Origin: Perca fluviatilis
Taxonomy: Eukaryota > Chordata > Actinopteri > Perciformes > Percidae
NCBI RefSeq assembly: GCF_010015445.1
Contig: NC_053120.1
Span: 6,081,114 to 6,145,113, forward strand
Direction of reading: 5' to 3'
DNA length: 64,000 bases
Part shown: in pieces, positions 32,757-43,208 of the stretch
How positions within the stretch are numbered: the stretch's first letter is position 1
Layout: each line of letters starts with the position of its first letter
Program-made: the position numbers and the translations under genes
Notes under the pieces: model-generated
Databases searched by the model: none
The model's input: only the letters and a program-made list of their open reading frames with translations
What the model was told of the DNA's origin: nothing

Positions 32757-33158
32757 AACTGTCCTGTTGTCCTCGGGTCCAATTTGACCCGTTTTCAATG
32801 TTTCAATTTCAGAAATTTGAGTTTCTTTCAAGCTAATAAAAAAAAACTTGGATGGTTCCCTACGACACTCTTCACAAGTTAAATAAATGATCAGTTCACT
32901 ACTTTCATTGAATTAGGGTGTTTTATTACATATAATAGCATTTGAAAAAAAAGAAACGTTGAAAAAAGTGACACAAAATTTCGGAAAAAGCTTAAAAAAA
33001 CGTGGGGAAAAAAACGTCAGAAAGTGCAGAAAAAAAAGTGACAAAAACATTGGCAAAAGTGTCGAAAAAGGCAATGAAAACATTGAAATAAAAAAGTTTA
33101 AATTTTTAATCAAAACCCGAAAGTTGCATGGTCGACAGGAAGACAACACAGGGGTAAA
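32757..33158. mobile_element. MITE in X2 intron 3
   Basis: The same insertion as at 5766-6184 in X1: CTGTCCTGTTGTCCTCGGGTC at one end, GACAGGAAGACAACAC at the other, with oligo-A stretches between. Confidence 0.65.
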
Positions 33159-33949
33159 CTTCATCAGTTTCAGATTTGATTTAGTTTCAAGTCATTTATT
33201 GTCAATGCACCACAATTACAGAGAAACATTCATCTTAGATGTCAGGCTGCCTCCAATAATGCTCATTAAATATGGTTAAATAGAAGAACACGTAGTAGAC
33301 AGTTTTGCAAAATGAACAAATTGTAATGTAAACAGGGCTGTAGAGAATGTATGTGTAATAATAAAAAGTAATATAGACAACCTTACATTTCACAAACTGC
33401 TGTGAGACTGGTTTGATATAGAACAGCTGAACACACGTAAAACATTATCAATGGGATTCTGAATATTTGGTATTCTCTACATAAATAAATAAAGCAAATT
33501 TAAAATATACTTACAAGTGAAATTTTGACTGTTGCAGCCATCTGTGTTGCAGCAATGAACAGATGCAGCTACAGTATCTTGTAAACACCAATACGGTGTG
33601 ACAATGTTTGACCCTGTACAGTGCAGAGAGAGGACAGCACACAGGACCTGATAGTGAACTTGCTAACAATTCCAAACACATCTTCTGTAAAACATAAGCA
33701 CAATTCTGTTATTGTTAAAAACACATTTATACTTTTTACCTCGAAGGGCAGTTGTTGCACACAACTCATCAGAGTCACACGGCTTTAGGACTGGATGGGC
33801 CCGTTCTGCAGACATTGAAGAGCTGCAGCTGCAATGAGGAAAACTATCAATATAAATAAAAAAAGAAAAGCAATGTTCACAACTGTCTTCAAAGTCTGAA
33901 AACACTCTGCTGTCAGTAAATCATCAAATTAAACAGTTTGAACAGTTAA

Positions 33950-35188
33950 AGGTCCAATATGTAATATTTGTACTGTAATAAATCCAAAAATGACACCAAT
34001 GCCTCATCAGATATTAAGGAAACATGTTAAACTGAAATACTATCTTTTCTGACAACAATGCTAATGTCAGTATTTTTTCTTTTTGAAATGTACATTCTGT
34101 GACGGAATTTATGTTTATGTTTTGATCTGTGTGTTGTTATCAACGGCCCAGTTTGACAGGCAGGCCGGGTTGCCAGATATACCTGTAAAAACGTAAACCC
34201 AGCACGCTACAGCTGTAATGGTAGTACAGCCATGAAAGCAGCACACAAACGAAAAGGATCAATGGAGATAGATTCTACATGACATAAAAAAAAGAAAACA
34301 GCATGTTACTAACAGTTGCGTGACCAGAGACGTAACAACCCCCTGGTAAATATTGGAGATGTATTTGAAAGATGGAGACAGCTTAGATCCCAAAAGGACG
34401 CAGAGTTGGCTTATTTCCTCCTGAACAGGTAAGCATTAGCTTCAGGCTAATTTATCACAGCTACTAGGGACGGGCATTTTTTGTCATTTCAACATTTGTG
34501 TACTCACATTGAATTATATAGCTAGAGTACCCGAGTTGGTTACTTGCAAAAACAATTGAGACACAGCCAGTAAAGTGATCCCGACTGGTCCTGGCTAACG
34601 CCGCCATGCTAACCCTGTTAACTGCTAACGTTACCAGGAGGACCAGGCAAGCAGCCCATGGCTGTTTACAACGTGTAGTTCAGCGGCTGGAGCCGACAAC
34701 GGTGAGTTATTTTAAGCCACGAAGAGGGGGCTGTAAATCGGGAAGAGAGGACTGTGAGTTTGCAGTGTGTTTAGCGATTGTTGCCGTAATTCTAAGCCAA
34801 TGAAGTGTGTTCCGTCGGCAAGGTAGCTAGTGGTATTTTTAGCGTTTCGTATTGTAATTCTAAGCCGAGGATGTGTGCCTGACTGGCGTGTGGAGAGGAC
34901 GGTGAGGTTGTTGTGTTTTTAGCGGTTCATACTGTAATTTTAAGCCGAAAAAGTTTGTCTTTCAGTTGGTTACAGAGCTCCGCGTGAGCACGGGCTTTTA
35001 TGACTGTCAATATCCAGCATCTAACGTTAGCTACTCCGCTGTGCTGTGGAGTAATGTCTGGCTATGTGAGAAAAGCATCTAGCAACATTGTTGTGAATGC
35101 TGCGGTCTCCAGTATTTTGAATTGGTAGTGCAGTAACTATTTTAACCGCTAGCTGCCAGTATTACATACAATATTACATATTGCACCT
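33950..35188. mobile_element. TTAA-flanked MITE in X2 intron 1
   Basis: Left TTAA|AGGTCCAATATGTAATATT and right AATATTACATATTGCACCT|TTAA form a terminal inverted repeat. X1 lacks it: the site reads GAACAATTACATCTTCAGG near 7027, an empty site. A second copy in opposite orientation starts at 62842. No coding region is recognisable. Confidence 0.88.
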
Positions 35189-35532
35189 TTAAGTCTTCAG
35201 GTAAAAACTGATTCTAAAGTTTCATTTTAAATAAAAAACAAAAAAAGTGTGACGTTCTGCATCTTTGAGTCATTGCGTGCTGGGAGGAATATGATTTATT
35301 AAGCTCTGTCTCTGCCACTGTGCTTAAGATACTTAATCTTATTTTTTGATCTGGATCTTTGATCTTTGATTCATTTCAGGTAATACATGTTTAACACCTG
35401 CATAAATCCTGATTTGAGTGGGAGTAGAGTTACCTGTGCGTGCTGGAGAGCATCCAGATGAGACTGAGAGACAGAATCAGCTTCATTGTGAGGAGTATAT
35501 GGGCAGATTACTGGTTTTGCTGTGGAACCACA

Positions 35533-35541
35533 CCTTATATA
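35533..35541 (-). promoter_or_regulatory. TATA box of X2
   Basis: TATATAAGG on the minus strand, 47 bp upstream of the X2 start codon and about 50 bp from the GC-rich insertion at 35592. Confidence 0.6.
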
Positions 35542-35591
35542 TGTGAACTGGTTTTTAAAAAGAGGAAGATATACTGTACACAAAGAGACTA

Positions 35592-35930
35592 AAGTCCGGA
35601 TCGGGCCTAATTTTTCTGTCCGAGGCCGGCCTGCGTCCGACAGAGCCGTGACCGAACCCGGCCCGAGCCCCACAGGTATTAAGAAATTTGTGTCCGAGCC
35701 CGGCCCGAGCCCGACACAGTTAAAATCTAATGTTTTTTCCTCATACTAATGACACATGTAGGCTACGTTTGTTTGTGTGGAAAGCTCGCTTTTATTAAGC
35801 AACTGTAGGAAGGCATTCGGAAATTATAACAGATGAGCGCATCAGCAGTTAATAAGCTGTTGCCTTATCACGCTGATGTGACCGAGCCCGACCCGACCCC
35901 GACCGTCAGGCTCGGGCCGGGTATCCATGC
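35592..35930. mobile_element. GC-rich 339-bp insertion upstream of X2
   Basis: X1 has AAGAGACTATGCACACTG without a break (7420-7437). In X2 the same words are separated by this block, with CTA on both sides (35589-35591 and 35931-35933). The block starts AAGTCCGGATCGGGCC and ends CGGGCCGGGTATCCATGC, imperfect inverted ends, and is rich in CCGAGCCCGGCC words. Confidence 0.8.
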
Positions 35931-35935
35931 CTATG

Positions 35936-37274
35936 CACACTGCACAGCAGTTCTACAGCAAAACATCATTTTGCATTAATTAGATTTTTTGCATGAGTCT
36001 GTAGGTACAAGCCACTTAAAATTGTGACTCTGTAGCTTAATTGGTGCAAATGATGTATGTTGTCTTGCTAACAGTTTACAAATGTCTTTATTGATGTAAA
36101 TTGCTCATATGTTGTTTCTTTACTTAGATATCTTCATTTCCTGGTTTTGGTGCTGGGTTTAAAATTAGTTTGACCTCTGTGGTTACAGAGAAAAAACTGA
36201 AACAAATCAGGAATACCTGCCGTTCCGCACATTCACATTTTCTGATCCACGTCTTTTAAGCTTTTCTCGACGTTTTGATACTTTTTTTGATGTTTTTGTT
36301 TTCTTTTTTATCCCAACTTTTTAGAAGCTTTTGTACTTTTATAATTTTTTTTTCAAATGCTTTAAAAATGAATAAAACACCCAAATTCAATGAATGTAGT
36401 GAACTGATCATTTAATCTACTTGTGAAGAGTGTTGTATTGAACCATCCACGTTACTTTGTTTTACTATTTGGTTGAAAGAAACCCATATTTCTGACATAG
36501 AAATGTTTTGAAAATGGGTCAAATTTGACAGAGGCCAACAGGAAGGTTAAAAGATTTGAACTGAAGCCAAATATGGGCGGGGCCCAGACGTCTGTTTGTG
36601 CGCCACTGATTGGTTCATCGTTCTTTGCCTTTTGGATAAAAGCACCATAGATAAGCCACAAACTCATGTTGTCTCATCAGAAAGCTTTATTAGACAGTAC
36701 AGTTAGATGTCATCACTTTACATTAAACTACTGCAACATGCTATTGTTTTTATGTGATAAAACAAAGAAGAGATTGCAAAGAAAAATAATGATTGCAATT
36801 ATTTAAATTAATTATTTAAATTCATGTAAATGAGCAATTTGTGACAAGATAAATTGTTAAATTAGATAGTTATATCATCAAGTAACATTTATATATGTAT
36901 GATCTATTACAAAAGTGTGCTTAATTTTCAAGTAACTGCATAGCTCTGACAAAGCATCCTCATTGTTTAATTACCAGATGTCTCGTATTCCTTGTGTGAT
37001 GTGCATTGTGACATGTGACTTCACATTGTATTCCAGATTATAGTGGGCAAAAGTAGTGTTCCCATGTTTACATGTATGTGTGTCTATTACATTTCTGCCT
37101 ACTCGTCCCACCTCAGCTTCACACAGACTACATCCCCCCTTTTTTCTACATTTGGATTTTCCCTTCCCCTGTAAAAGCCAACTAAAGATGGCAGTGAGCA
37201 GTAAACTTAAATCCAGACTTCAACGGGTGCTTCTGGAGGCTTCATAGGTGGGTAGTCTCAGCTGTTTCTGTATT
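35936..37274. other. X2-Y2 spacer
   Basis: Paralogous to 7430-8784, with a MITE copy at 36250-36550. No gene is seen. Confidence 0.7.
36250..36550. mobile_element. MITE copy ending GGTCAAATTTGAC
   Basis: The copy matching 7755-8043, with the same TCTCGACGTTTTGATAC and TTCAATGAATGTAGTGAAC words. Confidence 0.55.
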
Positions 37275-38366
37275 TTAACAGAGGGTAAACATAAGGAGTC
37301 CGAGCAGCAGGCGGATCATACCCAGTTGGATACAGGAGGCTCCACTGGAAGGTTTTGTAGTCGTGGCTGATTGGGTTACAGTGGCAGTAGTTGTAGTTGT
37401 TGGGGCAGCAGCTGTAGTTGTTGTTGGGACAGCGGTTGTAGTTGTTTTTGGGGCAGTGGTTGTAGTTGTTGGAACAGCGGTTGTAGTTGTTTTTGTTGTA
37501 GTTGTTGTTGGGGCAGCGTTTGTAGTTGTTTTTATTGTAGTTGTTGTTGGGGCAGCGGTTGTAGTTGTTTTTGTTGTAGTTGTTGGGGCAGCGGTTGTAG
37601 TTGTTTTTGTTGTAGTTGTTGTTGGGGCAGCGATTGTAGTTGTTGGAACAGCAGTTGTAGTTGTTGGAACAGCGAATATAGTTGTTGTTGTAGTTATTGT
37701 TGGGGCAGCGGTTGTAGTTGTTGTTGGAACAGCAGTTGTAGTTGTTGTTGGAGCAGCGGTTGTAGTTGTTGTTGGAACAGCAGTTGTAGTTGTTGTTGGA
37801 GCAGCGGTTGTAGTTGTTGGAGCAGCGGTTGTAGTTGCTGGGGCAGCGGGTGTAGTTGTTGGGGCAGCGGGTGTAGTTGTTGGGGCAGCGGTTGTAGTTG
37901 CTGGGGCAGCGGTTGTAGTTGTTGTTGTTGCAGCGGTTGTAGTTGCTGGGGCAGCGGGTGTAGTTGTTGGGGCAGCGGTTGTAGTTGCTGGGGCAGCGGT
38001 TGTAGTTGTTGTTTCAGCGGTTGTAGTTGCTGGGGCAGCGGGTGTAGTTGTTGGGGCAGCGGTTGTAGTTGTTGGGGCAGCGGGTGTAGTTGTTGGGGCA
38101 GCGGTTGTAGTTGTTGGGGCAGCGGTTGTAGTTGCTGGGGAAGCGGGTGTAGTTGTTGTGGCAGCGGTTGTAGTTCTTGGGTCAGCTGTTGTAGTTGTTG
38201 TTTCAGCGAGTGTAGTTGTTGGGGCAGCGGTTGTAGTTGTTGGGGCAGCGGTTGTAGTTGTTGCGGCAGCAGTTGTAGTTGCTGTTGGGGCAATGATTGT
38301 AGTTATTATTGAAAAAGCCAAAAAGCATAATATGAGCACTTTAAACAAACAACAGGCCCACGCCAT
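37275..38366 (-). CDS. Y2: signal-mucin-GPI protein without Ly6 domains
   Basis: An uninterrupted 363-codon frame. It starts MAWACCLFKVLILCFLAFSI, a strongly hydrophobic leader that looks like a signal peptide. It continues with about 300 residues of PTTTTAAP, PATTTAAP and TTTTKTTTT units and ends KPSSGASC plus the hydrophobic LLLGLLMFTLC tail shared with Y1. Ly6 exons 1-4 and the start of exon 5 are missing. The leader overlaps a piece of a MITE end (AAAGTGCTCATATTATG) also seen in Y3. The 5' flank (38400 on) matches sequence upstream of Y3, so the Ly6 part was lost by deletion. If expressed, the product would be a short cell-surface mucin. It could equally be a dead remnant, because the repeat keeps every frame open. 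Confidence 0.55.
   Translation of the reverse strand: MAWACCLFKVLILCFLAFSIITTIIAPTATTTAAATTTTAAPTTTTAAPTTTLAETTTTTADPRTTTAATTTTPASPATTTAAPTTTTAAPTTTPAAPTTTTAAPTTTPAAPATTTAETTTTTAAPATTTAAPTTTPAAPATTTAATTTTTTAAPATTTAAPTTTPAAPTTTPAAPATTTAAPTTTTAAPTTTTTAVPTTTTTAAPTTTTTAVPTTTTTAAPTITTTTTIFAVPTTTTAVPTTTIAAPTTTTTKTTTTAAPTTTTKTTTTAAPTTTTIKTTTNAAPTTTTTKTTTTAVPTTTTTAPKTTTTAVPTTTTAAAPTTTTTATVTQSATTTKPSSGASCIQLGMIRLLLGLLMFTLC
37385..38310 (-). repeat. 21-bp mucin VNTR of Y2
   Basis: The plus-strand unit GTTGTAGTTGTTGGGGCAGCG (7 codons, PTTTTAA on the minus strand) alternates with GTTGTAGTTGCTGGGGCAGC variants and with GTTGTTTTTG insertions. About 0.93 kb, cleaner than the Y1 array and dominated by the 21-bp rather than the 24-bp form. 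Confidence 0.92.
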
Positions 38367-38399
38367 TCAACAACAGCGCAGAAGCTTTGCGATGTAGCT

Positions 38400-40470
38400 T
38401 TGCCAATGTCTTTAGATTGTGTTGACTGATTTTACTGATCCTACCATGTTTTCATTCAAGAAGACCATTCAGACACTAATTTTTGTCATTTGAAAAAGAC
38501 ATCATGTAAACACACCTTCCCACACCCTTTTTCAATGTTGGCAATGTTTACTTCAACAACAAAGAGTACATACTTCATCCTTAATTTAGACTTTATTGTT
38601 TCCAATGGGGAATGCTTTCTGAAAACTATTTGTTTTGATTGTTTTCTACATCTCTAGTTCTCCTTTACTAATGCAGTGTGTCAGACAGGTTTGTTATTTT
38701 GAGTCATGCATCAGTGCATCAGAGCCCAAGAACGAAAAAAAAAAAATTTCTTGATACATAAATTATTGATGGTGTCATTGTGATTGTTCTGACAGGGAGG
38801 GACAAGTCTGACAGTCGGAGTGAAGGAATGTCCTAATTCCCACTTTGTTATCCCATGACTGACTTTTTTCCCACTACCACGAGTATGTACTCAACTAACA
38901 CCAACTTATTGCCACTTGTTTTACACTTCATTTATATGAAATCATACCTAATTTTTGAGTTAAAAAAGATTAAATGATTAATTATTTGGACAAATAGTTA
39001 AGATCAGAGGAGGAGTTTTGACAAAGTTAAGTCAGGATACTGTTTAGAAATCATTTCAATTGATTTTTCAAATGCTATAAAATTGAATAAGACACCCAAA
39101 ATTCAATGTAAGTAGGGATCTGATCCTTCATTTTACTTGAGAAGAACGTTGTATGGAACCATCCTTGTTATTTGTGTGTTATTTAGTTGTAAGAAACCCA
39201 TATTTGTGATATAGAAACGGGTCAAATTTGACCCGGGGACAAAATTAAGGTTAAAAAAAAAAAAACTGAAGTTGTACATGACACCAGAATGCAACAACTG
39301 CTGCACTGCTGCAATATTCATTGGATAAACAGCTGGAGCTTGTTAAAGTATTGAAACACTGAAGAGCTTCATCTGCGCCAAGGATAATATTTATGTTAAA
39401 TGATGATGATGAACTGTATGAGCATAACTAATTTGACAATGAAACAACAAATAATTAATTACTAAGTGAACTTATTTACTGGTATTTTAAAGACAACTTT
39501 AAAATTTAAATGGCTGCAGCATTTACCGTAAAGGCCGTTTTATGGTCCTGCTTAGAATCAACGGCATAACCCCACAGACCCCTCTGTGTCTACGCCGGAC
39601 CCTAAGCCATAGCCTGATGTGCACCTCTCGAAAAATGTAACCACACGTCTCGACCATGCACGTTGCTTGGCCGTGGCTTGGTAGCGTTGCATTTCCCCCG
39701 ACTAATTTCCTAGTTTTCCTTCTCCATAAACAACTTTAAATCAAGGAGAGGGTTAACTTTTCCTGCAAAAAATTTCCCACCATGGTCAGAAAGCACAGGG
39801 GAGACACATTATTTCTCTCACTATGCCTCTACAGTCACAACTTGCTCCGAAGACAATTGCCGTCACTCTCTCACTTAGTAGCTACGGTGTGGAGTTTGCG
39901 CACAACCGTAAAACAGCCTATAACAGACCTGAGGACAACATTAAGGTTAAAAAAAAAACTGAAGTTGTACATGACACCAGAATACAACTGCTGCAATATT
40001 AATTGGGTAAACAGCTGGAGCTTGTTAAAGTATTGAAACACTGAAGAGCTTCATCTGCACCAAGGATAATATTTACGTTAAATGGTGATGATGATGCTGT
40101 ATGAGCATAAATAATTGGACCATGAAACAACAGATAATGAATTACTAAGCAAATTTATTTACTGACATTTTAAAGGCAACTCATCTATTTAAATGGCTGC
40201 AGCATTTACTAAGTACTAAGTCTACAGTGACACCTGCACCGTCTCCCTTCACCTCCACCTCTCAACTCTGCATGGAAAATGTTTACTCTTCACACTTTAA
40301 CATCCTTAGTCCCTTTGTGAAATTACATGTTATCTGGATTAGAGACATTTCTTTGAGCAGTAAAGTGAGGCTAATCACCTCTAATCAAATTCCAGGTAGC
40401 ATTTCATATCTTAAACGTTTTATATTAGACCCTAACACCTGCATAAGCCCTGATTTAAGAGTGAGTAGAG
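38400..40470. other. Duplicated segment between Y2 and Z1
   Basis: The stretch matches 56640-57215 plus 58915-59430. It contains a partial MITE at 39065-39253 and an internal near-repeat (39255-39480 against 39940-40150). I find no Ly6 exon in it, although exons 2-5 belonging to Z1 would be expected here. Confidence 0.7.
39065..39253. mobile_element. Partial MITE, GGTCAAATTTGACCC end
   Basis: It ends GGGTCAAATTTGACCCGGGG and carries the AATTCAATGTAAGTAGGG phrase; the other end is missing. It is duplicated at 57000-57166. Confidence 0.5.
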
Positions 40471-40474
40471 TTAC

Positions 40475-40523
40475 CTGTGCTGGAGAGAATCCAGATGAGA
40501 GTGAAAGACAGAATCAGCTTCAT
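40475..40523 (-). pseudogene. Z1: orphan Ly6 signal-peptide exon
   Basis: A 49-bp exon, MKLILSFTLIWILSST, with a good donor (ACAG|GTAACTC) in phase 1, like Y1 exon 1. The frame is intact and a TATA box lies upstream. No partner exon follows for 2 kb on the minus strand; the next coding-like sequence is the Y2 mucin. It may be the remnant of a deleted gene, or a first exon that splices into Y2. The first is simpler. Confidence 0.7.
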
Positions 40524-40569
40524 CGTGAGGAGTAAATGTGCAGATTACTGGTTTTACTGTGGAACCACA

Positions 40570-40578
40570 CCTTATATA
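40570..40578 (-). promoter_or_regulatory. TATA box of Z1
   Basis: TATATAAGG on the minus strand, 47 bp upstream of the Z1 ATG, in the same conserved promoter block as X1, X2 and Z2. Confidence 0.6.
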
Positions 40579-40579
40579 T

Positions 40580-43200
40580 GTGGACCTGCATTTAAAAGGA
40601 GAAGAAATACTGTATGCAAACAGGAACTGCTAACTGCACATACAGTACTTTGACTTTCAAAGTATAGGGAGGTACAGCATCACGTAATTTGCATTAATCA
40701 GACATGCTCTACTCATAATTATTTTTTCTAAAGCATTATACGTACAGGAAACTCAAAATTGGTGCAAATTCTAACCTGATGCCCATGTGTTTTACATCAA
40801 AATGTTCAGGACAAACTCGTCACTGGAACCCAAAATCTTGTGAACATATATAGTCATACTGAGAAATCCAGAGAGAGTTGTGTGGAGCTGATAGTCTTAA
40901 TTAGCTTTGTAGCAGCTCATTTGGCAATGGCTTGAATGTAACGGACATTCATTAATATCAAAGTTACGAACAAAAACTTTAACGTATGATGTGTTGTACC
41001 AATTGTTTTGGTGCTTGAAATGAGTTTACCAAAGTCTTAGGTTATATACGATTAAAATTGTAAATAAATGCATCTTTCGTCCTCAGAGTTAAAACAGTTT
41101 GGCCTCTGTGGTTACACAGAAAAATGGTAACATGCTCCTCTCATGTGTGACTGGCAGTCATTGGTCTAAAGGCTCAGACATAGGCTACTTTCCACGTTCT
41201 GCATCTGCAGACAGCTGGAGACTTGGTAATGTTTAGCGCCATTTGGCTGTCTTTGTATTTCTTTAAAGGTGAATTATATAAATAATGGCAGACCTCTTTG
41301 CACAACCTCTCTTCAAAACAATGGTACACAAAAGTCATAGATCGATTAATTCTCTGGTTTAGGAGTCACGGTTCGGTTAGAGTTTGGTCGAACCCAGATT
41401 GGTACAGCGGAAAAAAAGGATATTTTTCTTTTCATGTTCTAGTGTCAAAGTCAAAATCCTCTTGCTGGGGACTGAGAGCTTTTGGCCAAATGGCAACTTT
41501 GGATTAATATTTAGAAAAATAAGGAAACGTCTGTATTACATTGAACCAACACTGAACAAAACATCTTCCAAAAGGCAAAACCAGTGACAACAGACTATAA
41601 AACTGAAAGGCATGATGCTATGAAACTAATTAGGAGTGTTTCAGTGGCTACATTTATATATTTAAAGCATCCGGGCATTTATCATCTCCGTGATTGTAAC
41701 ATTTTGGTGAAGCAATCAAATGTGCTGTCAAGAAATTGTATTAAATTCATGAAAAATCTCTTGACAAAACACTTGTGTGAGCTCTTCATATAAAGTGAGT
41801 TCCTGGTCACCACATTGGCTCATTCCAAGTTCCTCATAGTTTTGCATTAATTAAGACTTTTGACGTTAACATAATAGAGCCAGCGTGGACTGCAAAAACG
41901 AGGCAGTGAGGTTATCAGGCCTCCCATTGATCCTGTTGATTTTCATACTGCAGTCACATGAAATGAAACTTCCTGAACATAAACCTATCTGTTGATCTGT
42001 GGAACTAAATCTATCTAGGACTTTTGGGTCTACTTTAGAAATGGTTTCCTCTAATGATGAGTGTACAATTTGTATATAAGACATGTTGAACCCCCATAAT
42101 TTTTAGCATTTTTCGGATCACTGAATTGGGAGAGAGATCATCCTTGCCTCAGAAATCCTCTGTAATGTGGAACTACAGTATGTTGGTAGAGGATTTGATG
42201 ATGGCCATATGTGATGTGAAGTGTCTTTTGACAAGATATTCTCCACAGCCACATTTTATTTTAGTTCTAAACAGGAGTAGTAAGTTTAGCTCCAAACAAG
42301 ACTTATAATTGACTCTATTGAAGGTTGTTTATGTATCATGTAGTAAAATGATGGCAGCTGTTATCCCCAATGCAGATGTCTAAAAATAGAGGAACTCTTA
42401 CACTTTCTTAATCCTCCTGTTGTCCTCGGGTCAAATTTGACCCGTTTTCAAAGTTTATATATCAGAACATTTGGGTTTCTTTCAACCAAATTGCCCAAAA
42501 TAAAACGGATGGTTCCATAAAATGAAGGATCAGTTCAGTACTTTTATTGAATTCTGAGTGTTTTTTTTTCAATTTCATCAGTATTATTCTGACTGAACTT
42601 TGACAATCTGCAATTATCCATCAAAAAATGTTCCTCTGACCTTAACTTTTAAACAAAATAACTTGAATGATTTGTCAATACAAAAAGTGGGTTAGTGTTA
42701 GTGTTAGTACACTGGTGGTAGTGAATAACAGCGCTGAAAATGTCGAAAAATGCAACAAAAAGTTGGAAAAAAAAGGTTGGAAAAAAGGTCTTTTTCATTT
42801 TCAATTTTGACCCGGGACAACAACACAAGGGCTAAACAAAGAAATACTGTATGCAAATAGGAACTGCTAACTGCACATACAGTACTTTGACTTTCAAAGA
42901 ATAGGGAGGTACAGCATCACATCATAATTTGCATTGATCAGGTAAACATGCTCCACTCCTCATAATTATTTTTTGTAAAGCTTTATAGGTATATTGGTGC
43001 AAATTATATATGTTGTTTGCTAACAGCTTATTAATGTCAATATTGATGCAAAATTCTCATATGTTGTTTCTTTACTTAAATGTTATATTTATTTCCTGGT
43101 TTGGGCTCTGGGTTTATAATGTCTAAAGGCATTTTCACAAATATTCTTAAATTTACCTTTTAAGGGTATTTGCATATAACCTGATGCATCAAAATGTTAA
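40580..43200. repeat. Segmental duplicate of 59541-62461
   Basis: Long stretches match the region right of Z2, for example CTGTATGCAAACAGGAACTG at 40600 and the AGTTCCTCATAGTTTTGCAT part at 41830. Short frames on both strands (41298-42308) are shared by the copies but show no domain. No gene is supported. Confidence 0.75.
42410..42838. mobile_element. MITE, near-complete copy
   Basis: Ends TCCTCCTGTTGTCCTCGGGTC and GACCCGGGACAACAACACAA form an inverted pair, with TTTGACCC next to each. Interior phrases match the X1/X2 intron copies. The paralogous copy is at 61630-62086. Confidence 0.7.
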
Positions 43201-43208
43201 GGACAAAC

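Larger units (their letters stand above)
32133..35486 (-). pseudogene. X2: decayed two-domain Ly6/PLAUR-like gene
   Basis: Exon 1 35434-35486 (MKLILSLSLIW), exon 2 33740-33828, exon 3 33515-33684, exon 4 32537-32656, exon 5 32133-32398. Exon 1 (53 bp) and exon 2 (89 bp) are each off frame, but their sum keeps phase 1. Exon 3 is 170 bp against 168 bp in Y1, so its closing ASVHCCNTDGCN is in another frame and a TAG is met first. Exon 4 is intact (40 codons). Exon 5 is in frame from end to end except for a TGA after QLKV, where X3 has CGA. Splice sites look good, so transcripts may exist, but no full Ly6 pair can be made. A 1.24-kb MITE fills intron 1 and another MITE intron 3. Confidence 0.8.

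Noticed and set aside
32451..32831. A 126-residue minus-strand frame as a separate protein
   Set aside because: It is X2 exon 4 with intron read on both sides; the acceptor and GGTGAGC donor mark the real exon.
41298..42308. Frames shared by the duplicated segments as conserved genes
   Set aside because: Sharing is explained by recent duplication; they have no known domain, signal peptide or splice structure.
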